Shown here one piece after another: positions 1 to 8,023 of a stretch of DNA of 64,000 nt. The stretch is from UBA60 sp964587885 (GTDB taxonomy: Archaea > Thermoplasmatota > Poseidoniia > Poseidoniales > Poseidoniaceae), in assembly GCA_964587885.1 (NCBI GenBank), contig CAZPME010000002.1, positions 90,649-154,648 on the forward strand, given 5' to 3'. Numbering within the stretch: position 1 is the first letter of the stretch; every line of letters begins with the position of its first letter. The notes below the pieces were generated by a model. The model worked only from the letters and a program-made list of their open reading frames with translations. It did not search any database and was not told the origin of the DNA. A program made the translations under genes and the position numbers.

Positions 1-948
1 AACTTCAAGAGACGGATAGGGCTGAGAAAACTCATTGGCATCGTGAAGATGGTAATCGCTGGGCTGACTGCGCATTTTTTCTAATTCTTCAATATCTTCC
101 ATAGCCCCCAATCCATTTGCGTCCCAGAAGCCATTATTGTAAATCGGCCAAGTCCAAGCGGAAAATGCGATAGCGATAATTAGTGCTCCAACGGAAACTT
201 GCTTGCCAAGGTTAGGAGTTAATCCCGCACCCATTGAATTGACGAGGAACCATCTAATTCCTAAGTAGAGGACAATCCAGATCAAAATTCCAGTCATTAA
301 CCACGGTATTGAGTTGAAAACTTCCGCAACCCAAGGTTCGCGAACCCCGCAAACCAAATCTCCATGACTATCCAGTTTACAGAAGTCGGAACGATTTTTC
401 CCATATAGGTCGAGGAAGATATTGATTGAGAAAACCGAAATAAACCAGATATGGCCGAGATAAATGACTCCTGCTGTGGCGAAAGCCGGGTCTTCTACAC
501 CCCGCTTTTCACGACCACCCAAGAATGGTGGTAAAGCCAGGATGCCGACTGGAATTCCGGTTAGGAAACTGCCCCACCATGCTGCGTTCCAAGATATAAC
601 TGGTTGGCCGAAGAAATCGCCAAGTGGTCCGATTGGGATTTCGAACTGAGGCAGATATTCGCCCCATCGTAGGTATCCATATGAGAATAGTACATACCAA
701 TCGGGGAATACGAATCCGGCTTGAGCGAATGGATCAGCGGCTGAGTGAAGTGGCGGCGGAATTAGCCAAGAATAGAAGAGAAGAACGGCCATGATGGCGC
801 CGAAAATGATACTGTCACGCAAGACTTCATGCGGCCAAAATGGATGTCCACTCATCTCACGTACGCGCTTTTCATCAGCCGACTTGAGTTTCTCTTTTTC
901 CTGCATATAGGTACCTGCAACGCGGCCGAAATTTTCGATAAGTCCCAT
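1..948 (-). CDS. Cytochrome b C-terminal half (subunit IV/PetD-like), partial at left edge
   Basis: Membrane subunit that completes the quinol-oxidising site of a bc/b6f-type complex. I translated an open frame of 316 codons from ATG 948 to the window edge, preceded by a purine-rich GGAG-type site. Residues 35-45 read HPFWPHEVLRD, the usual start of the subunit IV core, and the Qo-site motif is PDWY at residues 82-85 in place of PEWY. Hydrophobic helices lie near residues 45-65, 122-142, 160-178, 218-238 and 253-270. It starts 13 bases after the stop of the cytochrome b N-terminal gene, so cytochrome b is split as in b6f complexes. It is longer than chloroplast PetD (about 160 residues), and the C-terminal part is unplaced. 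The 3' end is not visible. Confidence 0.88.
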   Translation of the reverse strand, partial: MGLIENFGRVAGTYMQEKEKLKSADEKRVREMSGHPFWPHEVLRDSIIFGAIMAVLLFYSWLIPPPLHSAADPFAQAGFVFPDWYVLFSYGYLRWGEYLPQFEIPIGPLGDFFGQPVISWNAAWWGSFLTGIPVGILALPPFLGGREKRGVEDPAFATAGVIYLGHIWFISVFSINIFLDLYGKNRSDFCKLDSHGDLVCGVREPWVAEVFNSIPWLMTGILIWIVLYLGIRWFLVNSMGAGLTPNLGKQVSVGALIIAIAFSAWTWPIYNNGFWDANGLGAMEDIEELEKMRSQPSDYHLHDANEFSQPYPSLEV

Positions 949-961
949 AATTTCCAACTCC

Positions 962-1828
962 TCAATGTGGCTCCGCGATGCCTTGAACCCAGACGATAAA
1001 CAGATGCACCAATATTAGTGAAGTCACTACTACGGGCAGGATGAAAACGTGGATGAAATACATACGAGTAACGGTGCCTGGAGTCAAACTCGTACCATTA
1101 AACATCGCAGTCGCGACATATTTTCCGATTAGTGGGGTAGAATTAGCCATGTTTATTCCAATAGTAGCCGCACCAAAGGCCAAACTATCCCACGGCAGTA
1201 GATAGCCAGAATATCCGAAGAATATGGTAAAGAACATCAAAGCCACTCCAATCAGCCAATTCAATTCACGAGGATTGCGGTATGCACCTGTGAAGTATAC
1301 GCGGCACATATGCAAAAATACACTCGCAACCATGAAGTGAGTCGCCCAATGGTGAACCGAACGAATGATGTATCCGAATGGTAATTCTAGCATAATGAAT
1401 TGCATGCTGGCATAGGCTGGGCTGGGGTCACCATCACCACCTGGGACGTAGAAAATCCCCAGTACAGTCCCAGTAATAACCAAGATGATGAAGGCTAGGA
1501 ATGAAATTCCACCTAGGCAATAAAGTGGATACCAGTACCAAATAATTCGAAGTTTGTATTTCTCAGCATGGGTCATCGGCATTTGTCTGTGGACATTGTA
1601 GTAGGCGTTACGACTCATCGCCCAATAATCTTGAATTCTAAATCTAGTATCAAGCCAGGAAAAGACCCACAGGAATGAGCGCTCAGCAATCCCCATTTTT
1701 CCCGTAGATTCGACCGCTCGCAATAATTCACGACGCGGCATATCCTCATTTTCCTTACGCAATGTAAAGGCAACAAGTACGGTGACAAAGGCGATAAAGA
1801 ACCAAAGAATCCAGAATATTGCACTCAT
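962..1828 (-). CDS. Cytochrome b N-terminal half (b6/PetB-like)
   Basis: Di-heme membrane subunit carrying electrons across the membrane in a quinol:acceptor oxidoreductase. Four His residues sit at b6 spacing: H159 and H173 (14 apart, in RSVHHW and FLHMCRV) and H260 and H275 (15 apart). RVYFTGAYRNPRELNW and GYLLPWD closely follow chloroplast b6 (RVYLTGGFKKPRELTW, GYSLPWD). The protein has 288 residues; an extra N-terminal helix and linker (about 90 residues) precede the core. It ends after the fourth helix, and the rest of cytochrome b is encoded by the next gene. It lies 9 bases downstream of the Rieske gene in the same operon. Confidence 0.93.
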   Translation of the reverse strand: MSAIFWILWFFIAFVTVLVAFTLRKENEDMPRRELLRAVESTGKMGIAERSFLWVFSWLDTRFRIQDYWAMSRNAYYNVHRQMPMTHAEKYKLRIIWYWYPLYCLGGISFLAFIILVITGTVLGIFYVPGGDGDPSPAYASMQFIMLELPFGYIIRSVHHWATHFMVASVFLHMCRVYFTGAYRNPRELNWLIGVALMFFTIFFGYSGYLLPWDSLAFGAATIGINMANSTPLIGKYVATAMFNGTSLTPGTVTRMYFIHVFILPVVVTSLILVHLFIVWVQGIAEPH

Positions 1829-1837
1829 ATTTTCACC

Positions 1838-2686
1838 TCAATCACAGTAAGTTAACCAATCTGTATAGTCAGTGATTCCTTCAATCACATCGTTGTTGAT
1901 AGCAATAGGGATAATTGGCAATCCTACAGGAGCAGGGCCACCAGCACAGCGAATTCCAGCATAGGTAAACATCTTTCCATTGGCTCGATTGCGATTCTTA
2001 TTCATTTCTAATGCAGTCGGGTCAAATCGGCTTGAATGGCAGATGCAGAACAATTTGCTACCTCCATCATCGGTTCCACCTGAACTCCAACTGTCGGCAG
2101 TATATTGATTGGTTACAAGTTGCCAACCTGGGATACAGCACAAATGAGTGCAGCGACTGAATACCATAACGATGTCTTCACTTGGAAATAGACGTGGGTC
2201 AACATCACTCATATCTTCAAAGTGTCCAACGTATTTTCCTCCAACATCATAACCATCCATTAATTGGAAGCGGGGTTTGTTGTCGACAAGAGGAGTGTTA
2301 GCATTTTTTGAATTCGGAACATAAGTAACGTTCACTGGAAGACCATTCCATACTCCTTGAGCGCCAGACACCCCAATACCACTCTTGGCTGCTTCTGCGA
2401 CGAAATGACTTTTTTGCATTGTTTGTAAGTGCATACTACCGTACCACGCCTCATCTTCTCGTCCTTTAGCCCAATACTTGACTCCGAGGTCGCCTGAGCC
2501 ACCACCACCAGTCGGCATTATTAGAGAAGCAAAGCCGAGCGCGCCCAGACTAGCGGCGAGAACACCACCCGCCGCATTGAAGCCATAGCGGAGAAATTGC
2601 CGACGATTCATTTGGCGACCATCAACCACAACCTTATCCTGAGATTCAGCATTTGGTGCTTGACGTAAATTGTATCTGCTCATCAT
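1838..2686 (-). CDS. Rieske [2Fe-2S] protein of the bc/b6f-type complex
   Basis: High-potential iron-sulfur subunit that takes the first electron from quinol. Residues 28-57 hold a twin-arginine-like signal anchor (NRRQFLRYGF followed by a hydrophobic helix). Cluster boxes are CTHLCC at 179-184 and CICHSS at 214-219, so C179, H181, C214 and H217 should bind the cluster and C184-C216 should form the disulfide. Both boxes depart from the common CTHLGC and CPCHGS: Cys replaces Gly in box 1 and Ser replaces Gly in box 2. The 29 residues between the boxes are Gly/Ser-rich. It sits between a small membrane protein and cytochrome b, all on the minus strand with gaps under 10 bases. Confidence 0.93.
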   Translation of the reverse strand: MMSRYNLRQAPNAESQDKVVVDGRQMNRRQFLRYGFNAAGGVLAASLGALGFASLIMPTGGGGSGDLGVKYWAKGREDEAWYGSMHLQTMQKSHFVAEAAKSGIGVSGAQGVWNGLPVNVTYVPNSKNANTPLVDNKPRFQLMDGYDVGGKYVGHFEDMSDVDPRLFPSEDIVMVFSRCTHLCCIPGWQLVTNQYTADSWSSGGTDDGGSKLFCICHSSRFDPTALEMNKNRNRANGKMFTYAGIRCAGGPAPVGLPIIPIAINNDVIEGITDYTDWLTYCD

Positions 2687-2692
2687 TACACC

Positions 2693-3142
2693 TCAGACCT
2701 TGTATTCGACCCAATCCTTTGGGTGTTCTGGAACATACTTATTGCGTCGATGCTTGATAATTATCAAGTCGGGCATTACGAATTTCATGTAGATGATTCC
2801 CATCATTATCATGGTAGTTAGACCCATTGCGAAGTCAAAAGAGAGTATTTGTTGGTCCCAATGATTGAACAAGCCATATAGTAAATTGGCAAACCAATAC
2901 AAGGTCCAAAAGATTCCCCAAATGAAGAATAGAACCACAAGTGCACTGCCGCCGCTAGGGGCCAAGGAAGCATTGATGACAGTACCTGGCTCAGCCGGAT
3001 TGAATACTCCGTGGTCTACAGCTGAAAGGTAGGTTTCCTCATCGAGTTCAACTTCCTCAAGAGCCTTACGGGCATCTTCGACGCTGACTTTACCGCTGGC
3101 TACCTCATGTAAGAGTTGAGTCACCATGTCTTTCTGCATCAT
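2693..3142 (-). CDS. Small two-helix membrane protein of the bc operon
   Basis: Unrecognised 149-residue protein. Residues 1-50 are soluble, charged and helical, followed by a transmembrane segment near 66-90 (LVVLFFIWGIFWTLYWFANLL region) and a second near 104-125, then a basic tail. Its start (ATG 3142, or ATG 3139) overlaps the stop of the upstream CxCH protein, and its stop is 6 bases before the Rieske start, so it should be made together with the complex. An accessory or assembly subunit is an inference from position only. Confidence 0.75.
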   Translation of the reverse strand: MMQKDMVTQLLHEVASGKVSVEDARKALEEVELDEETYLSAVDHGVFNPAEPGTVINASLAPSGGSALVVLFFIWGIFWTLYWFANLLYGLFNHWDQQILSFDFAMGLTTMIMMGIIYMKFVMPDLIIIKHRRNKYVPEHPKDWVEYKV

Positions 3143-3966
3143 TGATCACCTCGTCGCATATACTTGTAACGCAGGCGCAACAGATTACTGCGTCCTTTGT
3201 AAGAAGTTGAAAACCCATAGCGTAACATTACGCCACAGAATAAGATGACCATGATGACGGCATTGAATCCAAGCAGGCCTAGCCAATGAGCACGGAATGG
3301 TGCACCCATATGGTGGAGATCGATGTGGCCATCACCAGATTCGGGTGGGACAACATTGCCATCACCGGCGAAAATCATTCGCAAGCGACCATCGTCTTCA
3401 CTCGCCTCAGAAAGAGCGAATGTCAGTTGATTCCACATGTCGTCATCACCATTCAAGCCATCCCCATTGACGCTGTTGCCGGTAATCCAAAAGGATACAT
3501 GTCCAGTTCCTTCTACTGGTGCTGTCCATGACACCAGCCATGAGCGACTATCTTCATTTCCACCTCCTGAGGTGTGGGTTAAGGAAGAAGTGTCTTCATT
3601 CCAATTCTGAACCTTACTATCATAACCTTCACCACCCGCCAATACCCCAGCACTTACTCGAATAGCAAATCCTGCTGAGTTTGACCCCGAGACACTAGGT
3701 CCGCCTACAACTTGTACGTTGAAGGTATAGGTGCTTCCAGCCACCCATTGATAGGGGACTTGGTCAGCCAATATTGTAACTGAGTGAGATTGGCTAGTAG
3801 CATGGCAAAGACAGCCTTCTTTAGCGACATCAGTAATTTCGCCATTTGGACCAGTTTGACTCCCTCCGATTCCGGTGCCGAAGGCAGTACTCTGCAATGG
3901 AAGTAGCAAAGCCAAGCAAATGAGGGCGACGATACCGACCCTGCTAGAGTAATGTCTCCTTCGCAT
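3139..3966 (-). CDS. Secreted, C-terminally anchored Reeler-like protein with a CxCH motif
   Basis: First gene of the visible bc operon, 275 residues. It has an N-terminal signal peptide (residues 8-29), then GCLCH near residues 51-55, a beta-rich extracytoplasmic domain, a single transmembrane helix near 230-250 and a very basic cytoplasmic tail. The beta domain after the cysteine motif resembles Reelin-like or choice-of-anchor domains that often follow a cysteine/histidine signature. CxCH is one residue short of the cytochrome c motif CxxCH, so heme attachment is uncertain. Its place in the operon suggests a role in electron transfer out of, or assembly of, the complex. Confidence 0.7.
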   Translation of the reverse strand: MRRRHYSSRVGIVALICLALLLPLQSTAFGTGIGGSQTGPNGEITDVAKEGCLCHATSQSHSVTILADQVPYQWVAGSTYTFNVQVVGGPSVSGSNSAGFAIRVSAGVLAGGEGYDSKVQNWNEDTSSLTHTSGGGNEDSRSWLVSWTAPVEGTGHVSFWITGNSVNGDGLNGDDDMWNQLTFALSEASEDDGRLRMIFAGDGNVVPPESGDGHIDLHHMGAPFRAHWLGLLGFNAVIMVILFCGVMLRYGFSTSYKGRSNLLRLRYKYMRRGDQ

Positions 3967-4020
3967 CCGCTCACCTATGTGAAACCGGCGACCGCTGTCT
4001 AATCAATAAACGTTGTTCAT

Positions 4021-4035
4021 CACCCCGTAGGGGTG
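4021..4035. repeat. Short perfect inverted repeat between divergent genes
   Basis: cacccc-gta-ggggtg, a 6-base palindrome with a 3-base centre. It lies between the bc operon (starting at 3966, minus) and the TPR gene (plus). It could be an operator or a small hairpin. Similar GC-type palindromes occur at 29565-29582 and 43253-43273. Confidence 0.4.
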
Positions 4036-4114
4036 GGGCTTTGCGGCAATACATTAGTAGGTGCGGAGTAGGAGTTTAATTGACATCTTACCAACCCGCC
4101 CAAGGGCAAGGCTC

Positions 4115-4453
4115 ATGACCACAGTACTCGTGCCGTGGATGAGAGATATGACCGACCTTCCTTTCGCCAATACTTACAACCTTAGTCAGCAGCAATTAGT
4201 TGACTTAGATGCAGCCGAGGAATTGATGGAAGCAAGCGACCTTACAGGAGCCGAAACCAAATTGCTTGAAATGCTTGAAGCGGATTCAAAATGCATACCG
4301 GTGTTGAATAATCTCGGCCATCTATATGGCAAGCATTTTTCAGAATTTGAAAAGGCAGTAGTATATTATCAAAAGGTACTCGACCTTGAGCCCGATAATG
4401 CTTGGGCACGAGATCAACGGCGTAAGTTTCAGCGTTATTGCACCTATGATTGA
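4115..4453 (+). CDS. Small TPR protein
   Basis: About 113 residues from ATG 4115; later ATGs at 4139 and 4148 and an upstream GTG at 4061 are also possible. The C-terminal two thirds fold as helix pairs typical of tetratricopeptide repeats: one pair runs from the LDAAEELMEASDL segment and a second ends in AVVYYQKVLDLEPDNAWA, which matches the TPR pattern of A, Y and P positions. TPRs usually mediate protein-protein contact. It lies 33 bases upstream of the FtsZ-like gene on the same strand, so the two may be co-expressed. No enzymatic motif is seen. Confidence 0.65.
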   Translation: MTTVLVPWMRDMTDLPFANTYNLSQQQLVDLDAAEELMEASDLTGAETKLLEMLEADSKCIPVLNNLGHLYGKHFSEFEKAVVYYQKVLDLEPDNAWARDQRRKFQRYCTYD

Positions 4454-4486
4454 ATAACCGTCGCGCCGCAGAAGGTCTCGACAGAC

Positions 4487-5413
4487 ATGGATGACTCGTC
4501 ACTTCTATTGGTCGGAGTCGGTAGTCTCGGGTGTGCTTGGGCAAAGCGAGCCCACGAAAGGTGTAGTCGAAATATCGACCTTTTGCTAGTAGATGCCGAC
4601 CCAGAGGGGATCACTACTCCAAACCAGGCGCACGTCCTGCAATTGGGTCCAAATCCTGAGCCAAGTGGTTGTGCTTCGTTGCCTGAATTAGGTGAGCAGC
4701 GTATGCGCTCACTATCCAATTTAGCCAATCGAGTTCTTGAACCCATTGAGTTAGTCATTCTTTTGACCGCTTTGGGCGGTGGAGCAGGAAGTGGAGCCGC
4801 TCCTGAAATGGCCCGCCAAGCCAAACGGCGCGGCGCACTAGTAATTTCGGTTGCAGCCTTCCCATTTGATGCCCAACCGCGCCGTCGTGCAGTAGCCGAA
4901 GAATCCGCTGTTGCCTTAGAGCAGCACAGTGATGTTTGCGTACGCCTATCTCTCGACCGTTTGGCCTGGCAAGCACGAGAGCGCGGCGTTGATTGGCGAC
5001 TTGGTGCTGCGTGGATTGAAGAGTTAGTAGAAGGGATAGTGGCTACAATTTCGAAAATCGGATTGATAAATCTCGACTTAATGGATTTACGTTCAATTGT
5101 TGCCAAAGGCGGGTCATCTACTCTTTTGGTGGCTGAAGGCGACCCTGAAAAACCTCTACGATTGTATGAAAAGGCGATGTCAGCTCCTTTATTCGACGTA
5201 AACATCTCAGGAGCGAGTGGTTGTTTGATTCAGGTTGAAGGTGGCATCGGATTAACAATCCATCAACTTAATGCAGTAGCAGACGCCTTTACAGCTGGAG
5301 TTCACAAAGATGCTCAAGTGATTCTTGGGGCACGTACTACGAGCGAATTGGAAGGTAAGATGCGCGTGGTCGCGATTGTAAGTGGCGTAGGAATCACTGG
5401 AATCCGCGATTGA
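4487..5413 (+). CDS. Divergent FtsZ/tubulin-family GTPase
   Basis: A 308-residue member of the FtsZ/tubulin superfamily, cytoplasmic filament proteins that bind GTP. The N-terminal loop GVGSLG is at residues 10-15, and the tubulin signature appears as GGGAGSG at 97-103 (FtsZ usually has GGGTGTG). A later NLDLMDL segment fits the T7 loop region, and the C-terminal domain has SGASGCLIQVEGG and a final VVAIVSGVGITG strand, both FtsZ-like. The loss of Thr in the signature and the short length make it divergent, not the canonical FtsZ1/FtsZ2. A SepF-like gene at 50.5-51.2 kb is a possible partner family. It follows a TPR gene. Confidence 0.8.
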   Translation: MDDSSLLLVGVGSLGCAWAKRAHERCSRNIDLLLVDADPEGITTPNQAHVLQLGPNPEPSGCASLPELGEQRMRSLSNLANRVLEPIELVILLTALGGGAGSGAAPEMARQAKRRGALVISVAAFPFDAQPRRRAVAEESAVALEQHSDVCVRLSLDRLAWQARERGVDWRLGAAWIEELVEGIVATISKIGLINLDLMDLRSIVAKGGSSTLLVAEGDPEKPLRLYEKAMSAPLFDVNISGASGCLIQVEGGIGLTIHQLNAVADAFTAGVHKDAQVILGARTTSELEGKMRVVAIVSGVGITGIRD

Positions 5414-5484
5414 ATGGACTAAGATTATTGACACTTGGCACTATCATAGTCAATCGGATAAGTAGGACTTGTTAGGAAAATAGG

Positions 5485-6969
5485 CTAATCAATCAATTCC
5501 AAATCATCATCCAATTCATCTTCATCAATGATTTCGCCCTCAGTTTTTGCAGCACTCTCAGGTGATTCGCCCCAATCATCACTTGATTCAATTGGCGCTG
5601 GCTGGTCTTGGTCCCAGTTCACTTGAGTATCGTCGCCGATTGCCTCCCCCGTGGCGCTTGTATCGGCGACCTCATTTTTCGCTTCTTCCTCAACCTCTGT
5701 AGTATTTTCATCACCACCAATTGTGTCAACACTTGTTGACTTGGATTCAGGCTTCTTTGGGTTAAGTGTAACAGGGATTCCTTCACTATAGACAAAGGAA
5801 CGTAATGCCCTTCGGTGCAGAATTAGGAGAGTGACCCATGTAATTGCATGCCCAGCCATCAATACCGCTTTAACGTCACCGAGTACATTGGCAACCATGG
5901 TGATTGAGCCGGCATAACCGAAGCCAAAAGCCAAGCCCCAAAACAATGCATTTTCCTTAGTGAAAACCGTGGATCCTTTGGCCATACCCCCTTTAGTCGC
6001 ACCCCAAATCGCTAGCAGTACAGTAAATATCATGAGAAACAATTCTTCGAGTATGGTAAAAGCCTCAGGTGATTGCATAGCATATTGGCGATATATCGAC
6101 ATTAGGTGCCAAGCTGCAAAGGCTTGAACCATAATACCCCACTGCATAGAAAATTTTGCTGCCCTCTTACTGGTAATTGCTGCTTCGATGAATGGTTTTG
6201 ACCACCAAATAATAGCCCCTTGCGACACCAATAGGGCAATCAAATAGAGCACATGTTTGAGCATTGTCGCTTCAACAGCATCGGTGTTGAGTTCAGAATC
6301 CTGGATGCTAACGAATAAGAAAATTAGTGCTCCGCCAAAAATTAGGTTTGCAAGAATCATGGTACCTGCAGTGACAGGAAATGAGCCACGCCGGTCAACG
6401 TTTGCATTACGATTTAGTCGCTCACTGATGTAAGTAGTTGCAGAACTTTTGAAGGATACACCTTGGCCAATTGACCACAAGACGAAAAGTGAAGCGAGGA
6501 TTGTCGGAAGAGAACTACCGACCCCAGACAACGGTCCTTCGTCACCCAGCAAAAATATTAGCAATAATAGCAATGCACCGGCAACAGAGAGTGGCATTGC
6601 CCAGGCTTTGAGAATTTGTTTGAGTAGATAGATCCCTTTACCGCCACGACTCGGCCCATCACCCTCAGCATTTATTTCGTAAGGTGTTGTTCTCAAAATC
6701 CGACCAATCGCTTCATTACCAGATAAGTATGCTGTGATGGCATAGGATAAACAAAGGGCAATAAAACACATTGCAGCGATTATTTCAAAACTAGTTGAAC
6801 CAGATTTTGTGAACAAGAATAAGCCTGTTGTAGCAAATATTAGCAACAGTAAATGTGGCAAGGTTGAAGGCGCTAGTACGGTTTTCAGTAGAGAAATTAA
6901 TCCGAATGCTTCATCACCTTCCGACTCATCTGTCTCGACACTTGAAGCAATCTCGTTTTCTTCGCCCAT
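5485..6969 (-). CDS. Polytopic membrane protein with acidic C-terminal tail
   Basis: Unrecognised 494-residue protein. I place the start at ATG 6969 because the longer frame (to 7146) would overlap the rnp2 gene and its added residues do not look coding. There are about ten hydrophobic helices between residues 35 and 400, then a hydrophilic tail of roughly 90 residues rich in Asp, Glu, Ser and Thr. No transporter signature is recognised. It starts 31 bases from the divergent rnp2 gene, so the two promoters would face each other in a very short space. Confidence 0.7.
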   Translation of the reverse strand: MGEENEIASSVETDESEGDEAFGLISLLKTVLAPSTLPHLLLLIFATTGLFLFTKSGSTSFEIIAAMCFIALCLSYAITAYLSGNEAIGRILRTTPYEINAEGDGPSRGGKGIYLLKQILKAWAMPLSVAGALLLLLIFLLGDEGPLSGVGSSLPTILASLFVLWSIGQGVSFKSSATTYISERLNRNANVDRRGSFPVTAGTMILANLIFGGALIFLFVSIQDSELNTDAVEATMLKHVLYLIALLVSQGAIIWWSKPFIEAAITSKRAAKFSMQWGIMVQAFAAWHLMSIYRQYAMQSPEAFTILEELFLMIFTVLLAIWGATKGGMAKGSTVFTKENALFWGLAFGFGYAGSITMVANVLGDVKAVLMAGHAITWVTLLILHRRALRSFVYSEGIPVTLNPKKPESKSTSVDTIGGDENTTEVEEEAKNEVADTSATGEAIGDDTQVNWDQDQPAPIESSDDWGESPESAAKTEGEIIDEDELDDDLELID

Positions 6970-7000
6970 GTTACCTATGCGGTAGTCATAGACTGTAAAG

Positions 7001-7372
7001 GTGAGCGCACCTCGCGGGGTTGTGGGCAGGGGTTCTCTAACAAAGGCCAAGCGCGGCAAGCACCGTTGGGTGGGCCTGTCTGTAGATTCAAAAATAGATA
7101 GTAGAAGGGAAGTGGAATCTCTGCTCGTTGAACATCTTAGCGACATCTCTTCTTGGCGATTATTTGATTTCGCTGTTGGCCTCGATGGCCAACAATACGC
7201 GATAATACGTGTCCCACTTAGTCACTATTCTGCTCTACGCTCAGAAATTTGCAAGAAAGACAACCCTTTGGTTCTTGCTGGGTTGAAATCGCTTACCTCT
7301 TCAGGTAAAATCCGCCTCGTTCGGCAGCGTCTTGGATTAACCAAGCCATTGCGAGAACGGAAGACTAAGTGA
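7001..7372 (+). CDS. rnp2: RNase P protein subunit Rnp2 (Pop5 family), likely
   Basis: Protein cofactor of the tRNA 5'-processing ribozyme RNase P. It has 123 residues from GTG 7001. The RGKHRWVGLSV opening, a central YAIIRVPLSHYSALRSEI strand-helix, and the C-terminal GKIRLVRQRL follow the Pop5 layout (RYIAF, GIVRVDRKHVEELR, GTIKRLKRKFL in Pyrococcus). Similarity is moderate, so this is a fold-and-motif call. The stop overlaps the GTG start of the next gene in a GTGA arrangement, which suggests translational coupling. Confidence 0.6.
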   Translation: MSAPRGVVGRGSLTKAKRGKHRWVGLSVDSKIDSRREVESLLVEHLSDISSWRLFDFAVGLDGQQYAIIRVPLSHYSALRSEICKKDNPLVLAGLKSLTSSGKIRLVRQRLGLTKPLRERKTK

Positions 7373-7950
7373 CCCGTTGCCTTCATTTGCCATTTGGTAA
7401 TGGGGCGGTCATGGCAGGTGGTGGACATGCTCCCAAGGTTGCAGTTCACGATGTTGCAGCACTGATTGGAGCAGTATTATTAGTGTCCTCATTAGCCCTA
7501 TTTTTCATTCCTGCCGATAAACAATCTGGGGACATTATTTGGCAAACTACCGACAGCGAGGGAAATAGTACCGCTCCCCATGCTGAATCGGGCGAAATGG
7601 TTGGTTTTGATCTCCTATCTGGTGATAGTGTGACCTTGATCCTAAGTACAGCAGAGTGCTTAGGTCATGAATCGTATTCTTGCGTTAGTGCTACAATAAG
7701 GATAGTCGGACCATCTGGCGAAGTAATTGATTCTAAGCAAATTGACATTGATGAGAATGGTAGTGCTGAATTTAAGTTTAAGGTCGATGAATCAGGCACC
7801 TATGTGGTTGAATACGAGATACTCGGATCAATTCAGTGGGAGTCTCAAGTAGCACGACGTTGGATGCAACCATACTTGATGCCGCTAATTGGAGCAGCTC
7901 TTTTGGGTTGGGGGATTTGGCAAGGCCAACAGATAGTGGAAGAAGATTAG
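7369..7950 (+). CDS. Membrane-anchored beta-domain protein
   Basis: Unrecognised 193-residue protein starting with GTG 7369, overlapping the rnp2 stop; ATG 7411 is an alternative start. It has a transmembrane helix near residues 29-48, an extracytoplasmic beta-rich domain of about 110 residues with a Cys pair (ECLGHESYSC), and a second helix near 170-187 followed by a short acidic tail. The two-helix layout suggests an outward-facing sensor or adhesion-like domain. The link to rnp2 is positional only. Confidence 0.65.
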   Translation: MTRCLHLPFGNGAVMAGGGHAPKVAVHDVAALIGAVLLVSSLALFFIPADKQSGDIIWQTTDSEGNSTAPHAESGEMVGFDLLSGDSVTLILSTAECLGHESYSCVSATIRIVGPSGEVIDSKQIDIDENGSAEFKFKVDESGTYVVEYEILGSIQWESQVARRWMQPYLMPLIGAALLGWGIWQGQQIVEED

Positions 7951-8023
7951 ATTCCAACCAACCATCGAACTACTAGCCTAGTAAAACTGTACCATCTGCG
8001 CGCGGTACAGGCTGCGAATCTCT

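Noticed and set aside
948..962. Split cytochrome b considered as a frameshift
   Set aside because: The second half has its own ATG with a ribosome site, and the split point matches b6/subunit IV.
4755..4976. Second small frame antisense to the FtsZ-like gene
   Set aside because: Shadow frame without a ribosome site.
4444..5205. Long minus-strand frame of 253 codons
   Set aside because: Antisense to the FtsZ-like gene; Arg/Ser-rich, no family pattern.
5485..7146. Longer start for the membrane protein
   Set aside because: The extra 59 codons overlap rnp2 and lack coding character; ATG 6969 is a better start.
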